NCBI GenBank assembly: GCA_937871785.1
Contig: CALMON010000200.1
Location: 1-38,119 of the forward strand
Direction of reading: 5' to 3'
Source: an uncultured Granulicella sp.
GTDB taxonomy: Bacteria > Acidobacteriota > Terriglobia > Terriglobales > Acidobacteriaceae
Length of the DNA stretch: 38,119 nt
How positions within the stretch are numbered: the stretch's first letter is position 1; every line of letters starts with the position of its first letter. Both the position numbers and the translations under genes were made by a program. Below are positions 15,992 through 24,723 of the stretch, one piece after another. The notes beneath the pieces are model-generated. The model was not told the DNA's origin. It did no database searches and was given only the letters and a program-made list of their open reading frames with translations.

Positions 15992-17077
15992 CTAGAAAAC
16001 CTTCAGATGAATGGTCAGGTATTTCTTGGGGTCCTGCCGGATGGTCGAAACCAGCGTCGTGCTTTCGCTCAGCAGCTTGTTCAGGTTGTCGTAGGCGGCC
16101 GGGTCGGTCGCGAGTTTGCCCAGGGTTCCCTTGCCGTCGTTCACGTTGCTCAGCAGTGTGTCCAGCTTGGTCACGGTGTCGTTCAGCTTGGCTGCAAACG
16201 CCGGGTCCTTGGTCAACAAGCCGAGCGTGCCGCGACCTGCGTCGGCTTCGGCCATCAGCGAGTTTGCGTGCTTCACCGTCGCGTTCAGGTTGTTGTACAG
16301 CGAGTCGTCTTTGAGCAGCTTGCCCGCCGAACCCTGCCCATTGTCCAGCGACTTCGCGAGCGAGTCCAGCCGCCCGGCCGCGTCGTTCAGCCGGTTGTAC
16401 AACTCCTCATCCTTCAACAGCTTGCCCACGCTGCCGTGGCCGCTGTTCAGGCTGGTCGCCAGCGTATTTAGCTCCGCAATCGTGCTGGTAGCCTTGTTGT
16501 ACAGGTCAGGATTTTTGAGCAACTGCCCTGCCGAGCCCTGCCCGCTTTGCAGGCCGTCGACGATCTTGTCCATCTTCGACAAGATCACGTTCAGGCTTTC
16601 GATGGTGCCTTGCCCGGCCTTCACGACCGATTCGATACTGGGCGACTCCAGCGTGCGGATTTCGTCGCCGTTCTGCAGCTCCGGCCCGCTCGCCACCTGG
16701 CTGTTGATGTTCACCACCGTATCGCCCAGCACGCCGATGGTGGACAGCGAGGCCTTTGAATCCTTGAACAGGCTGGCGTGAAACTTGGGATCGAGCTTCA
16801 TCACCACTTCGACCGGAGTGAGCTTACGCGCCGGGTCAGTCGACACGATCACCTTGGTCACTTCGCCGATCGTGACGCCCTGCAACTGCACCTCGCCGCC
16901 CTTCTTCAGGCCGGACGAGTTTTCGAAATACGTGTGCACGATCAGCTTTTTTGAAAACAGGCTCATGCCCGAAGCGCTGGTCATCAGAAACAGCAGGGCA
17001 ATCAGCAGGCCGGTCGAGACGAGCACAATCAGACCCACTTTTAGCTGCGACCACTTCACTTCCTGTTGACTGGGCAT
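15992..17077 (-). CDS. MlaD/MCE family protein with C-terminal 34-residue repeats
   Basis: 361 residues. Short cytoplasmic start, one membrane helix (about 13-34), an MCE domain (about 44-122, with GLKKGGEVQLQGVTIGEV and the STIGVLGDTVVNI end) and a long C-terminal region. MCE proteins bind lipids and, with an MlaE permease and MlaF ATPase, move phospholipids between membranes of diderm bacteria. Here the C-terminal part has five tandem repeats with consensus G-x-G-[ST]-x-G-x-L-x-x-[DN]-x-x-x-[YA]-x-x-[LA], starting at G179, G213, G247, G281 and G315, an exact 34-residue period. No permease or ATPase gene is adjacent. The ATG at 17077 follows AAAGGAAGCGC. Confidence 0.92.
   Translation of the reverse strand: MPSQQEVKWSQLKVGLIVLVSTGLLIALLFLMTSASGMSLFSKKLIVHTYFENSSGLKKGGEVQLQGVTIGEVTKVIVSTDPARKLTPVEVVMKLDPKFHASLFKDSKASLSTIGVLGDTVVNINSQVASGPELQNGDEIRTLESPSIESVVKAGQGTIESLNVILSKMDKIVDGLQSGQGSAGQLLKNPDLYNKATSTIAELNTLATSLNSGHGSVGKLLKDEELYNRLNDAAGRLDSLAKSLDNGQGSAGKLLKDDSLYNNLNATVKHANSLMAEADAGRGTLGLLTKDPAFAAKLNDTVTKLDTLLSNVNDGKGTLGKLATDPAAYDNLNKLLSESTTLVSTIRQDPKKYLTIHLKVF
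16034..16543 (-). repeat. Five tandem 102-base coding repeats in the MlaD-like gene
   Basis: These encode residues 179-348. The period is constant at 34 codons, while the copies differ in many bases, so the repeat is old and under protein-level constraint. The first three copies are closest (GQGSAGQLLKNPDLYN, GHGSVGKLLKDEELYN, GQGSAGKLLKDDSLYN). Confidence 0.85.
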
Positions 17078-17267
17078 GCGCTTCCTTTACTCGGAAAAAG
17101 GCGATCAATGGTCTGCAAAGGGGGATGGCTACCTGTCCATGGTACCAGCGCGGCTTGTCTTCAGTTCGCCCTGCAGATGTCAAACTTCGATGCTTCGTGG
17201 TTCGGGAGTGATGCAGGAAAGCGCACGGGCAGGGTGCTTTGGCCACCGGGGCGTCGAGAACCAAGCG

Positions 17268-17663
17268 CTACGGCATGCCGGAGGCGTCCTCCGCGATGAC
17301 GACCGCCATCGCCATCGTGCGGGTGTGCGTCAGGCTGAGCGACAGCCGACGGATGCCCAGACTCGCTCCGATTTCCGCCGCGCGGCCGTGCAGCCGCAGT
17401 TCCGGCCGCTGCCCGCGCTCGCGCGTCACTTCAAATTCCTTCCAGCCGACGCCGCGGCTGATCCCCGTTCCCAGCGCCTTGGCCCCGGCTTCTTTGGCCG
17501 CAAACCGCGCCGCGAAGCTTTCCGCCGCGTTTTTCTGCCGTGCCCGGCAATAGGCGACTTCGCCCGGGGTAAAGACCCGCGCCAGAAATTGCTCGCCATA
17601 GCGTTGGAGGCTGCGCTCAATGCGCTCAATCTCGATAAGGTCCGTTCCGATACCCACTACCAT
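17268..17663 (-). CDS. acpS: Holo-[acyl-carrier-protein] synthase
   Basis: 131 residues. AcpS moves the 4'-phosphopantetheine arm of CoA onto apo-ACP, the step that activates ACP for fatty-acid synthesis. The conserved VGIGTDLIEIERI start with D8, and FAAKEAGAKALGTG with E58, give the two Mg-binding residues. The C-terminal SLTHTRTMAMAVVI matches the family's SLSHT-x-x-x-A-x-A strand. Length is normal. The ATG at 17663 begins MVVGIGTD; no strong ribosome site is visible. It precedes the MlaD-like gene on the same strand by 190 bases of apparently non-coding sequence, so co-transcription is possible but not shown. Confidence 0.95.
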   Translation of the reverse strand: MVVGIGTDLIEIERIERSLQRYGEQFLARVFTPGEVAYCRARQKNAAESFAARFAAKEAGAKALGTGISRGVGWKEFEVTRERGQRPELRLHGRAAEIGASLGIRRLSLSLTHTRTMAMAVVIAEDASGMP

Positions 17664-17809
17664 GCTGGCAGTGTAGAGCCTTTTCCGCTGATCGGGTATT
17701 CCGCCCTGCTGCGGTCAGTCGCCTGCGCAGGCACCGTCGTTGCCACGCATCGCAACACCCCTCACGCCGCGCTGGGCGCGCTCCGATACCTACTTTGAGC
17801 CGACAAACT

Positions 17810-18238
17810 ATGCCGACAGACCTCCACTTCGCGCCGCTGCCGCATCCCGTTCCGCCACCGGTCCCCGCGCTGCTGGCCCTGGCGGCCTTCAGCTATGAAG
17901 ACCGCCGCGACATCCTTCCCGCGCTCTCGGAAGCCATGGCCCTGTGCGGCTGTTGGCTACTGGACCGCAAACCCACCTCGCTTACGCAAATGGAGTTTCG
18001 TTTCGAGCTGCAGCTCCATGCCATCGTCGAACTTTACGCCGCCCTGATTGCCGCCGGTCTGGAGCTGACACGCGGAAGCCATCTTGAGCTGACCGCGCTG
18101 TGCACGGTGAGCAAGCACAGCGGAGCGCCCGGAGGTTTCGGCGGCCTCGGCAGCGTGGTGACGGTGGCGCTGGAGGTCACGTTTCTGGACGAGATCACGC
18201 TGCCGGCCGTGATGGGCACGGGAACCGCCCATGCCTGA
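17810..18238 (+). CDS. Conserved-looking protein of unknown function
   Basis: 142 residues from the ATG at 17810; an in-frame TTG at 17795 adds five residues. Neither start has a strong ribosome site. The protein is soluble, with a Pro-rich start (APLPHPVPPPVPALL), a helix-rich body containing CGCW, and a C-terminal strand region (VVTVALEVTFLDEITLPA). I do not recognise the family. It is divergent from acpS (146 bases) and convergent with the MgtC-like gene, with a palindromic hairpin between the two stops. The good codon usage and the tight packing of the ends support a real gene. Confidence 0.65.
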   Translation: MPTDLHFAPLPHPVPPPVPALLALAAFSYEDRRDILPALSEAMALCGCWLLDRKPTSLTQMEFRFELQLHAIVELYAALIAAGLELTRGSHLELTALCTVSKHSGAPGGFGGLGSVVTVALEVTFLDEITLPAVMGTGTAHA

Positions 18239-18239
18239 C

Positions 18240-18263
18240 GGCCTATGCCGAACGGCATAGGCC
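18240..18263. terminator. Hairpin between convergent genes
   Basis: A perfect 10-bp stem, GGCCTATGCC (18240-18249) with GGCATAGGCC (18254-18263) and a GAAC loop, sits between the stops at 18238 and 18277. There is no U tract in either direction; it is probably a bidirectional terminator or RNA-end hairpin. Confidence 0.6.
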
Positions 18264-18276
18264 ACACTCGCGGGCG

Positions 18277-19545
18277 TTACAGGTGCGGACGCAGCTTGAA
18301 TTCCCCAACCACCGCGGCAATGCCGATGGCGGCAAGCCCCAGCGTAATCCACGTCAAACGCGCCGCCAGATCGTTGCGGCGCGTTTGACGCGCCCACACA
18401 GGAATGTTGGTGAGCGCGCTGGTAATCGAGCTCAGCACGGCTCCGGTAGCCGCCAATTGCGGGGTCAGCTCGCCGTGCGCCGAAAGGTGCGCCGCCGCCG
18501 CGGCGGTTGAGGCCGATGACACAGTTCCGCCGATCAGCGAAACAACAAGAAAGCCCGCGCCACCGAAGTAGCGTTGCGCCAGGGTGCCTGTGACCTGGAT
18601 GGCTAGAAACATGGCGCCGAAGCGCAGGATCTTGCCCATCGAGACCGGCGAGTCGAGGTCCAGCTCGGCCGGTTCGGTTTCTTCGCGCGGCCGCAGCCGC
18701 CAGATGCCGAGCACCGCGGCCAGTCCCATCAGCAACAGCGGCGCGGCGGCCAGCTTGCCTGAAGCCGGAGAAAAAAGCCCCAGAATCACGAAATTGCGCA
18801 GAAACATCGCCAACACCGTCAGCAGGGAAAGCGTGATGCCCATCGAAAGCGCATTCGCGCCCTCGCCGGTCACCCAGCTCGCCAGCTCCGCGATGGTCGC
18901 GGTGGAGTTGACCAGGCCACCCAGCACCGCCGCGTAGTACAGGCCTCGCCGCGCGTACAGGCGCAGCAACACATAGTTCAGGAAGCCGATGGCAGCCACG
19001 GCGATGACGGTAATCCAGGCTTCGCGCGGGTTGATGAGCGAGTAGCGGTCGATTGAATGGTCTGGCAGCGCGGGGTAGATGACGAAGCCGATCAGGCCCA
19101 GCAACACGGCCGAGCGCAGCTCGCCGGAGCTGACGCCGCCGGTGATACGCTGAAACTGTTCCGATAACGACAGCAGCATGGTGATGATGATGGCCGCCGA
19201 CACCGCCGCAAAAAACGGCGGCTGGCTGAAGCCGATCAGCATGCCCAGCAGCGCCGTGCTCACGAGCGCTATCGAGGTCGTCAGCCCAAGCTGCCGGCCA
19301 GGGGCCTTGTTGGCGCTCGGCTTCAGGCTCACGGCCAGGGTCAGGATCGTCACGACGCCCATGCCTTCGATCGCGAACGTCGTCCCCAGCAGCGCGCAAA
19401 GCGTTCCCAGTAGGCTCGTCAGCGAAAACGTCCGGATGCCGACGCCCTTGTGCTGCGACTCGCGCTCAAAGCCGATCAGCATGCCTACGGCGGCAGCGAC
19501 GGCGAGGCGTAGCGCGATCTGTTGGGCGTTGAAAGTCAGGTTCAT
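18277..19545 (-). CDS. MgtC/SapB and DUF4010 membrane protein
   Basis: 422 residues from the ATG at 19545; a TTG at 19563 could add six residues. About 11-13 membrane helices. The N-terminal part (about 1-140) is MgtC/SapB-like, with the family's RLAVAAAVGMLIGFERES and the GIRTFSLTSLLG loop. The C-terminal part (about 175-415) is DUF4010, with the LLGLIGFVIYPALPD segment and the STATIAEL and SSASTAAAAA stretches. Function of the two-part family is not settled; MgtC proteins are linked to growth in low magnesium and to inner-membrane ATPase control. No magnesium-transport gene is adjacent. The shared upstream gap contains no clear regulatory site. Confidence 0.88.
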   Translation of the reverse strand: MNLTFNAQQIALRLAVAAAVGMLIGFERESQHKGVGIRTFSLTSLLGTLCALLGTTFAIEGMGVVTILTLAVSLKPSANKAPGRQLGLTTSIALVSTALLGMLIGFSQPPFFAAVSAAIIITMLLSLSEQFQRITGGVSSGELRSAVLLGLIGFVIYPALPDHSIDRYSLINPREAWITVIAVAAIGFLNYVLLRLYARRGLYYAAVLGGLVNSTATIAELASWVTGEGANALSMGITLSLLTVLAMFLRNFVILGLFSPASGKLAAAPLLLMGLAAVLGIWRLRPREETEPAELDLDSPVSMGKILRFGAMFLAIQVTGTLAQRYFGGAGFLVVSLIGGTVSSASTAAAAAHLSAHGELTPQLAATGAVLSSITSALTNIPVWARQTRRNDLAARLTWITLGLAAIGIAAVVGEFKLRPHL

Positions 19546-19698
19546 GGGAGGGGCGGTAGTCAATCATTCTAAATGGTCGCTATGGGAAAGTTTCAGCGGG
19601 CAGCAAAGAGCTGAAGAGCATAGGGGATGAGGCGAAGGCAAAACTCCTTGCCCGCACCTTTTGCTCTATGCTGTACGACACCCTTGCAGCCGAGAATA

Positions 19699-20053
19699 AT
19701 GAGGAGGGACTTCCGCCATTTCGATGTGTGGCACAAAGCGCACGCTTTCAGCTTATGCATGTACTGCAAACAGAAGACTTCCCCGAGCCGAAACCCATGG
19801 TCCCGCCGCCACCCTCCGCAGAGGCTCTGCCGGCCTGACCATGAAGATCGCCGAAGGCTGCGAAGAGGATTTGGACCGCGAGTACGCGAGCTGCCTTCAG
19901 CACGCTCGTGGCATGGGCATGGACGTTGAAGACGAACTTCTGCTCGCCCGTGACCTTCAGTTCATCAAAGACGATACCCAGGAACGGTCGCAGGCCCATA
20001 TAGTTGCGGTGCGAAAGATGCTTTCCGGTCTCATGCGCTCCATCGCGCTTTGA
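19699..20053 (+). pseudogene. Frameshifted four-helix-bundle (S23-like) protein
   Basis: The sequence from 19699 to the stop at 20051-20053 spans about 118 codons, the usual length of the family once called 23S-rRNA-intervening-sequence (S23) proteins, but in three frames. Frame one gives MRRDFRHFDVWHKAHAFS, the family's start. A second frame gives LMHVLQTEDFP. A third gives RAETHGPAATLRRGSAGL, then IAEGCEED, and continues to the stop. Each fragment matches the expected family position, so at least two small indels have broken an ancestral gene. The single frame from 19724 is therefore a remnant. It ends 40 bases before ahcY. Confidence 0.72.
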
Positions 20054-20092
20054 TACTCTTGAAAGGTTGACGTAAGCACACAGGAGAACCGC

Positions 20093-21520
20093 ATGGCCAC
20101 CGCCACATTGCAGCAGACCGAGTATAAAGTAGCCGACATTACGCTCGCCGACTGGGGACGCAAGGAAATCACCATCGCTGAGCAGGAAATGCCCGGCCTC
20201 ATGTCCATCCGCCGCAAGTATGCCGCGGGTAAGCCTCTCGCCGGCGTGCGCATCACCGGCTCGCTCCACATGACCATTCAAACGGCCGTGCTGATCGAAA
20301 CGCTGGTCGAACTCGGCGCGACGGTTCGCTGGGCGAGCTGCAATATTTTCTCCACGCAGGACCACGCCGCCGCCGCCATCGCCGCCGCGGGTGTGCCCGT
20401 GTTCGCCTGGAAGGGCGAAACGCTTGAAGACTACTGGTGGTGCACCGACCAGGCCCTGAGCCACGAAGGCGGCAAAGGACCGCAGCTCGTCGTCGATGAT
20501 GGTGGCGATGTCACGCTGCTGATTCATAAGGGAGCCGAGCTCGAAGGCGGAGACCGGAGCTGGATCGACGGTCCGCAGGGCTCGGTCGAAGAAGAGGTCG
20601 TCAAAAAGCTGCTCGTCAAGACGCTCGCTGAAGCTCCGCAGCGCTGGACGGCTGTGGCCAAGGAATGGCGCGGCGTTTCGGAAGAAACGACGACCGGCGT
20701 CCACCGCCTGTACAAGATGCTGGAGCAGGGCAAGCTGCTTGTGCCCGCGATCAACGTCAACGACTCGGTGACGAAGTCGAAGTTCGACAACCTGTACGGC
20801 TGCCGCGAGTCGCTCGTCGACGGCATCAAGCGCGCCACCGACGTTATGATCGCCGGCAAGGTCGCGGTGGTGTGCGGGTTTGGCGATGTCGGCAAGGGAT
20901 CGGCGGCCAGCCTGCGTGGGCTCGGCGCGCGCGTGGTGGTCACGGAAGTCGACCCCATCAACGCGCTGCAGGCCGCCATTGAAGGTTACGAAGTCACGAC
21001 GATCGAAGAAACCCTCGGCCGCGGCGACATTTACGTGACCTGCACCGGCAATCTCGACATCATCACCTTCGAGCACATGAAGCTGATGAAGGACCAGGCC
21101 ATCGTCTGCAATATCGGTCACTTCGACAACGAGATCCAGATGGCGGAGCTCGACGGCGACAAGACCGTCACGCGGTTGAATATAAAACCGCAAGTCGATC
21201 AGTACACGTTTTCAAACGGCAACAGTATCTTTGTGCTGGCGGAAGGCCGCCTGGTCAACCTTGGTTGCGCGACCGGTCACCCCAGCTTTGTGATGTCGGC
21301 CAGCTTCGCAAACCAGACGCTGGCGCAGCTTGACCTGTGGGCGAACAAGGACAAGTACGCGGTCGGCGTCTACATTCTGCCCAAGAAGCTGGATGAAGAA
21401 GTTGCCCGCCTGCATCTCGAGAAGATTGGCGTCAAGCTGACGACGCTTTCCCCCAAGCAGGCGCAGTACCTCGGGGTTCCCGTTGAAGGCCCCTACAAGG
21501 CCGACCACTACCGCTACTAG
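20093..21520 (+). CDS. ahcY: Adenosylhomocysteinase
   Basis: 475 residues; the ATG at 20093 is preceded by CAGGAGAACCGC. It cleaves S-adenosylhomocysteine to adenosine and homocysteine, removing the product inhibitor of methyltransferases in the activated-methyl cycle. Conserved features include [15 protein letters not shown] near the start, the NAD-binding GFGDVGKG (262-269) in the Rossmann domain, the HFDNEIQM segment, and the C-terminal YKADHYRY that reaches the partner subunit. A roughly 40-residue insertion (about 150-190) is the usual one for long bacterial forms. It stands alone and ends at a strong terminator. No SAH riboswitch is visible in the short gap upstream. Confidence 0.97.
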   Translation: MATATLQQTEYKVADITLADWGRKEITIAEQEMPGLMSIRRKYAAGKPLAGVRITGSLHMTIQTAVLIETLVELGATVRWASCNIFSTQDHAAAAIAAAGVPVFAWKGETLEDYWWCTDQALSHEGGKGPQLVVDDGGDVTLLIHKGAELEGGDRSWIDGPQGSVEEEVVKKLLVKTLAEAPQRWTAVAKEWRGVSEETTTGVHRLYKMLEQGKLLVPAINVNDSVTKSKFDNLYGCRESLVDGIKRATDVMIAGKVAVVCGFGDVGKGSAASLRGLGARVVVTEVDPINALQAAIEGYEVTTIEETLGRGDIYVTCTGNLDIITFEHMKLMKDQAIVCNIGHFDNEIQMAELDGDKTVTRLNIKPQVDQYTFSNGNSIFVLAEGRLVNLGCATGHPSFVMSASFANQTLAQLDLWANKDKYAVGVYILPKKLDEEVARLHLEKIGVKLTTLSPKQAQYLGVPVEGPYKADHYRY

Positions 21521-21590
21521 CGTCTGCTCCTGACTCGGAGGCTCTTTGCTCAGGGCTATCCATCACCGGATGCAAACTGATCGCTGCACG

Positions 21591-21618
21591 AAAAGGTCGC
21601 CATCTCTGGCGACCTTTT
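21591..21618. terminator. Strong terminator after ahcY
   Basis: AAAAGGTCGCC (21591-21601) pairs with GGCGACCTTTT (21608-21618) around a 6-base loop. The flanking A and T runs let it act in both directions, for ahcY on the plus strand and the small gene ending at 21639 on the minus strand. Confidence 0.85.
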
Positions 21619-21638
21619 CTCGTTTGCGCTATCCGCAA

Positions 21639-21995
21639 CTACCGCGCGGCGGGAGGAACGCCCGGGTCGGTCCGCAGATTGTGCTTGTCGTTGTAGACTC
21701 GCCTGGACTCCGTGTTTTGCTGCCGCGCCAGCGTGTGCCGGTCCTGCGACGTCAGGTGACCGTTATCCTGCGCGCGCATTCCGCGCTCTTCCCGATTGAT
21801 GCCGTGTTCCTGGTGCTCCAGGTGGGCGGTTTCGTGCGGCGTCAACTGACCGCTGCGGGCACCCTGGTGAATGCGTGATTGCTGATTGGCCTTGCGGGCG
21901 TTGATGTCGTGCCGCTGGCTGTATGTCGTCTGCGCCAGAGCGGAGAAGGGGAGAGCGACGAGGGTGGCCGAAAGAAGAAGCGTCTTGAGGTTCAT
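21639..21995 (-). CDS. Small secreted charged protein of unknown function
   Basis: 118 residues from the ATG at 21995, chosen for the AAAGGA ribosome site; the track's longer reading adds seven residues. Signal peptide (about 1-22, ending ALA). The mature protein has no Cys and is rich in Gln, Arg, His and Asn, with two related helical segments, one around QSRIHQGARSGQLTPHETAHLE and the other around GHLTSQDRHTLARQQN, and a YNDKHN motif near the C-terminus. Similar secreted proteins with the SG-x-LTP-x-E pattern occur in soil bacteria, without known role. It is convergent with ahcY, with a terminator between them. Confidence 0.75.
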   Translation of the reverse strand: MNLKTLLLSATLVALPFSALAQTTYSQRHDINARKANQQSRIHQGARSGQLTPHETAHLEHQEHGINREERGMRAQDNGHLTSQDRHTLARQQNTESRRVYNDKHNLRTDPGVPPAAR

Positions 21996-22161
21996 GGCAG
22001 TGTCCTTTGCCCCCAAATCATGGGCGGGGCGGCTTTCTGCGCTGGTGGTTTGGATCGTGCTGCCACCGCGTACAGAAGAAAAGACACGGGTATAGCCGGA
22101 CGTGTTGCGCCGTGATCAACAACTATAAAGTTGCGGTCTGAAACACTTTTCAGGCAGGAAT

Positions 22162-23019
22162 CTAGGCCGAAGGTGAATCGAAATCCGGAGCGACGATCGC
22201 CTGGACGCCCGGCGTCGTCGTCACCTGCTGATCGATCAGCACCAGCGTCCGCACCGCGCCCGCAAGGTACCCGACGGAAGGTCCGGTCATCAGGGTCACG
22301 GTGGTCGAAACCGGAACCGTTCCTGTCGGCACAACGGCGATCGCGTAGGTTCCCGCCGGCACATTGATGTAGCCTGTGTTGCTGCCGAAGTTGACGTTCG
22401 TCACAAACGGCAGCGTCGTGGTCAGCTTGCCGGTGGAAGGCACAAGGTAGATATCCACCGCGCCCGCCCGCGTCGCCTGATCGACCACCCGCACCGAAAT
22501 TTGCCCCGAAGGGGCTGGTGTCGACTGATCCGTCAAGATTGTTTCCTGCAGGTTGGCCGCCACGTTACCCACGATGGCGGTGTACTGCTTGGTGCTGCCG
22601 AATGTTTGTCCCGCCGCCACGAGCGTGGTCTGCGTGTTCGCCTTCAAGGCCGAGACCGTATAGCTTCCCGGGGCCAGCGCGACGTACGACGTGACCGTGC
22701 CGAAGCCGAGATTGTAGGCGATGGCGGTTTTGTTCTGGTACACGTCCAGCCCGGGAGCATCGACGGAAGCGTCGATCACACGAAGCTCCGCCGCGTTGCT
22801 GGTACCGACATTGATGCTTTGGCAACCGGGCAGGCCCGCCAGCAGCAGCCCCAACAAGCCGACTCGCAGGATGACACCACGCACAGGGAGACGCGCCAAA
22901 AGCGGCTCGCAACGCCGGGTCGTCACGGGTTCGGCAGTCAGGCGGTCGGTCGGCGAGCGGTGCATACGCAGGTGGTCCATAGGCAAATGGTTCCCCAAAG
23001 CGGCAGTGCGAGGAGACAT
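22162..23019 (-). CDS. DUF4397 domain lipoprotein
   Basis: 285 residues as read from the ATG at 23019; other in-frame ATGs at 22980 and 22965 are possible and none has a strong ribosome site. The first 50 residues are basic and precede a hydrophobic stretch ending in LPGC, the lipobox. The mature protein has two DUF4397-type segments: AELRVIDASVDAPGLDVYQN with VALAPGSYTV, and GQISVRVVDQATRAGAVDIYLVP with NVPAGTYAIAVVP. This is a beta-rich extracytoplasmic fold with no known activity. The unusually long N-terminal extension suggests the true start is one of the later ATGs. Confidence 0.83.
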   Translation of the reverse strand: MSPRTAALGNHLPMDHLRMHRSPTDRLTAEPVTTRRCEPLLARLPVRGVILRVGLLGLLLAGLPGCQSINVGTSNAAELRVIDASVDAPGLDVYQNKTAIAYNLGFGTVTSYVALAPGSYTVSALKANTQTTLVAAGQTFGSTKQYTAIVGNVAANLQETILTDQSTPAPSGQISVRVVDQATRAGAVDIYLVPSTGKLTTTLPFVTNVNFGSNTGYINVPAGTYAIAVVPTGTVPVSTTVTLMTGPSVGYLAGAVRTLVLIDQQVTTTPGVQAIVAPDFDSPSA

Positions 23020-23123
23020 GACTCACTTTACCCGATTTTGGTACAAAACACCCGAACCAAAGCCGCCACTCCCCCATTTCGAAATCGCGCCTGTGGAGAT
23101 CGCGTACCGAACTCCACGGCAGG

Positions 23124-23435
23124 CTACTTTTTTACCTGCTTCGCGATCACCAGGTCCTTGATCTTGTCGTAGGTGGCCTGCGGGATGATGCCGCGCTGCG
23201 TCAACTGCGTTTTCGCAGTGTAGGGCCGGCCTTTGACGATGCGGTCGGCGTACGCGTCGCCGATACCCGGCAACGCTTTCAACTGGGCCGGTGTGGCGGT
23301 GTTCAGGTCGAGCAAGGGAGCCGGCGCGGTCGCCGTGGCGGCAGCTTTTGCGGTTTGCGCGGTCGACACAGGAAGGGCCAGCGGGGTCGAAAGCGCGAGG
23401 GTGGCAGCGGCGAGAAAGCGGCGAAAGGCGTGCAT
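23124..23435 (-). CDS. Secreted helix-hairpin-helix (ComEA-like) protein
   Basis: 103 residues from the ATG at 23435, which has GGAG 9 bases upstream; the frame extends upstream without such a site. Signal peptide (about 1-27, ending STAQ), an Ala-rich linker, then a helix-hairpin-helix pair: [31 protein letters not shown] and a second half with [18 protein letters not shown]. The NTAT...LPGIG core is typical of ComEA, the periplasmic DNA receptor in transformation, and of a broad set of short secreted relatives. No other competence gene is nearby, so DNA binding is likely but a role in uptake is inference. It is divergent from the TonB-like gene. Confidence 0.85.
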   Translation of the reverse strand: MHAFRRFLAAATLALSTPLALPVSTAQTAKAAATATAPAPLLDLNTATPAQLKALPGIGDAYADRIVKGRPYTAKTQLTQRGIIPQATYDKIKDLVIAKQVKK

Positions 23436-23570
23436 GGGCGATCTCCGTTGGGGTAGTCGACGACAAGTGATGGAAGCAGAGCATACCATTGAGAAGCCCT
23501 GTGCCGGAAGGCACGCGCGTCTAGGGGCGAACGCTGCTGCACGTGCAAACCCTACACCTGGAGGTCGAGC

Positions 23571-24005
23571 ATGCGACTTGTGAAGCAATTGATTTTCCTA
23601 ATGCTTTGTAGCGGTGGCACGATCGCGGCAGAAGCACAGACCGGCTCGGTAAACGGGTCTCAAACCGAGGCCGTCACCCGCCCTCCTTTGCCTCGCGGTC
23701 CGTTCCGCATTTCCGGCGGGGTGATGGCCGGGCTGCTGCTGACCAGGGTGGACCCGGTCTACCCGCCCGACCTGAAGGCTGCTGGCGTGCAGGGCACGAT
23801 TGAGCTTCGGGCCGTCATCGGCAAGGATGGCTCGGTCGAAACGCTGGAGGCAATCACTCCCGGGCCGATCCCTCTACGCGATGCGGCACTCGCGGCCGTG
23901 CGGCAATGGAAGTACCGGCCTTACCTGCTGAACGGGGAGCCGGTACAGGTCGACACGGTCATCCATGTCAGATTTCAGATCGAATCACCGCCACCCGGAG
24001 CCTGA
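23571..24005 (+). CDS. Secreted TonB C-terminal domain protein
   Basis: 144 residues; the ATG at 23571 follows TGGAGGTCGAGC. Signal peptide (about 1-22) followed by a short linker and a TonB C-terminal domain (about 55-140): [28 protein letters not shown], then [24 protein letters not shown] and a closing strand. Unlike a true TonB there is no retained N-terminal anchor or long Pro-rich spacer, so it may be a free periplasmic domain; such short energy-transducer-like proteins are abundant in Acidobacteriota. It ends 13 bases before the broken ABC gene, which runs in the opposite direction. Confidence 0.85.
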   Translation: MRLVKQLIFLMLCSGGTIAAEAQTGSVNGSQTEAVTRPPLPRGPFRISGGVMAGLLLTRVDPVYPPDLKAAGVQGTIELRAVIGKDGSVETLEAITPGPIPLRDAALAAVRQWKYRPYLLNGEPVQVDTVIHVRFQIESPPPGA

Positions 24006-24018
24006 GCCAGCAACGCCG

Positions 24019-24723
24019 TTAGGGTGCGACGTAGCCGGCCATTTGCTCCGCATTCAGCATCTGCCCGTCGCGCATGTTCAACGTCCGGTGAGCGATCTGT
24101 GCGGCTTCCGGGTTGTGCGTGATCATCAGCACGGTCTGGTTCAGCTCGCGGCTGGACTCGCGCAGCATCCCGAGCACGGCGTCGGAGTTTTTGGTATCCA
24201 GATTGCCCGTTGGCTCGTCGGCCAGCACGATAGCGGGCCTCGTGATCAGCGCGCGGGCGATGGCGACGCGCTGCTGCTCGCCGCCTGAAAGCTCATTGGG
24301 GCGATGGCCGAGCCGTCCGCGAATGCCGAGCAGCTCGGACAGGCTGTCGAGCAGTTTTTCGTCGAACGGCTTGCCGGTGGCGGCGATTTCATGCGCCAGG
24401 CGGATGTTTTCCTCGGCCGAAACCGTCGGCAGCAGGTTGAAGCGCTGGAACACAAAGCCGATGTGCGCCCGCCGCAGCCGCGTCCGCTCCGCATTATATA
24501 GATTTGAAAATTCGTCATCCTTGATGTTCAGCTATCGTGTCGTCGGCGACGTCTGGCCGCCGAGAACGTAAAACAGCGTCGACTTGCCGGACCCGGAAGG
24601 CCCCACAATGGCGATGAACTCGCCGGGAGCGACGGTGAACGAGACGTCGCGCAACGCGGTTACGTCCAGTTTTCCGGAGCGGTACGTTTTTCCAACATGC
24701 TGGGCTTCAATAATCGACGTCAT
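24019..24723 (-). pseudogene. ABC transporter ATPase (LolD/MacB type) with in-frame amber codon
   Basis: The frame from 24723 to 24019 is a complete LolD/MacB-like ATPase of 234 codons, interrupted by one TAG at 24532-24534 (codon 64). Before it are Walker A (GPSGSGKST) and GGQTSPTT; after it, still in the same frame, come NAERTRLRRAHIGFVFQRFNLLP (Q-loop), LSGGEQQRVAIARAL (signature), IVLADEPTGNLD (Walker B) and MITHNPE (H-loop). No other stop or shift is needed to restore it, so this is either a very recent nonsense mutation, a base error, or a gene read through at low level. The partner FtsX-type permease is absent from the window. Confidence 0.85.

Noticed and set aside
20054-20092. Possible SAH riboswitch before ahcY.
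   Set aside because: The gap is only about 40 bases and shows no matching structure.
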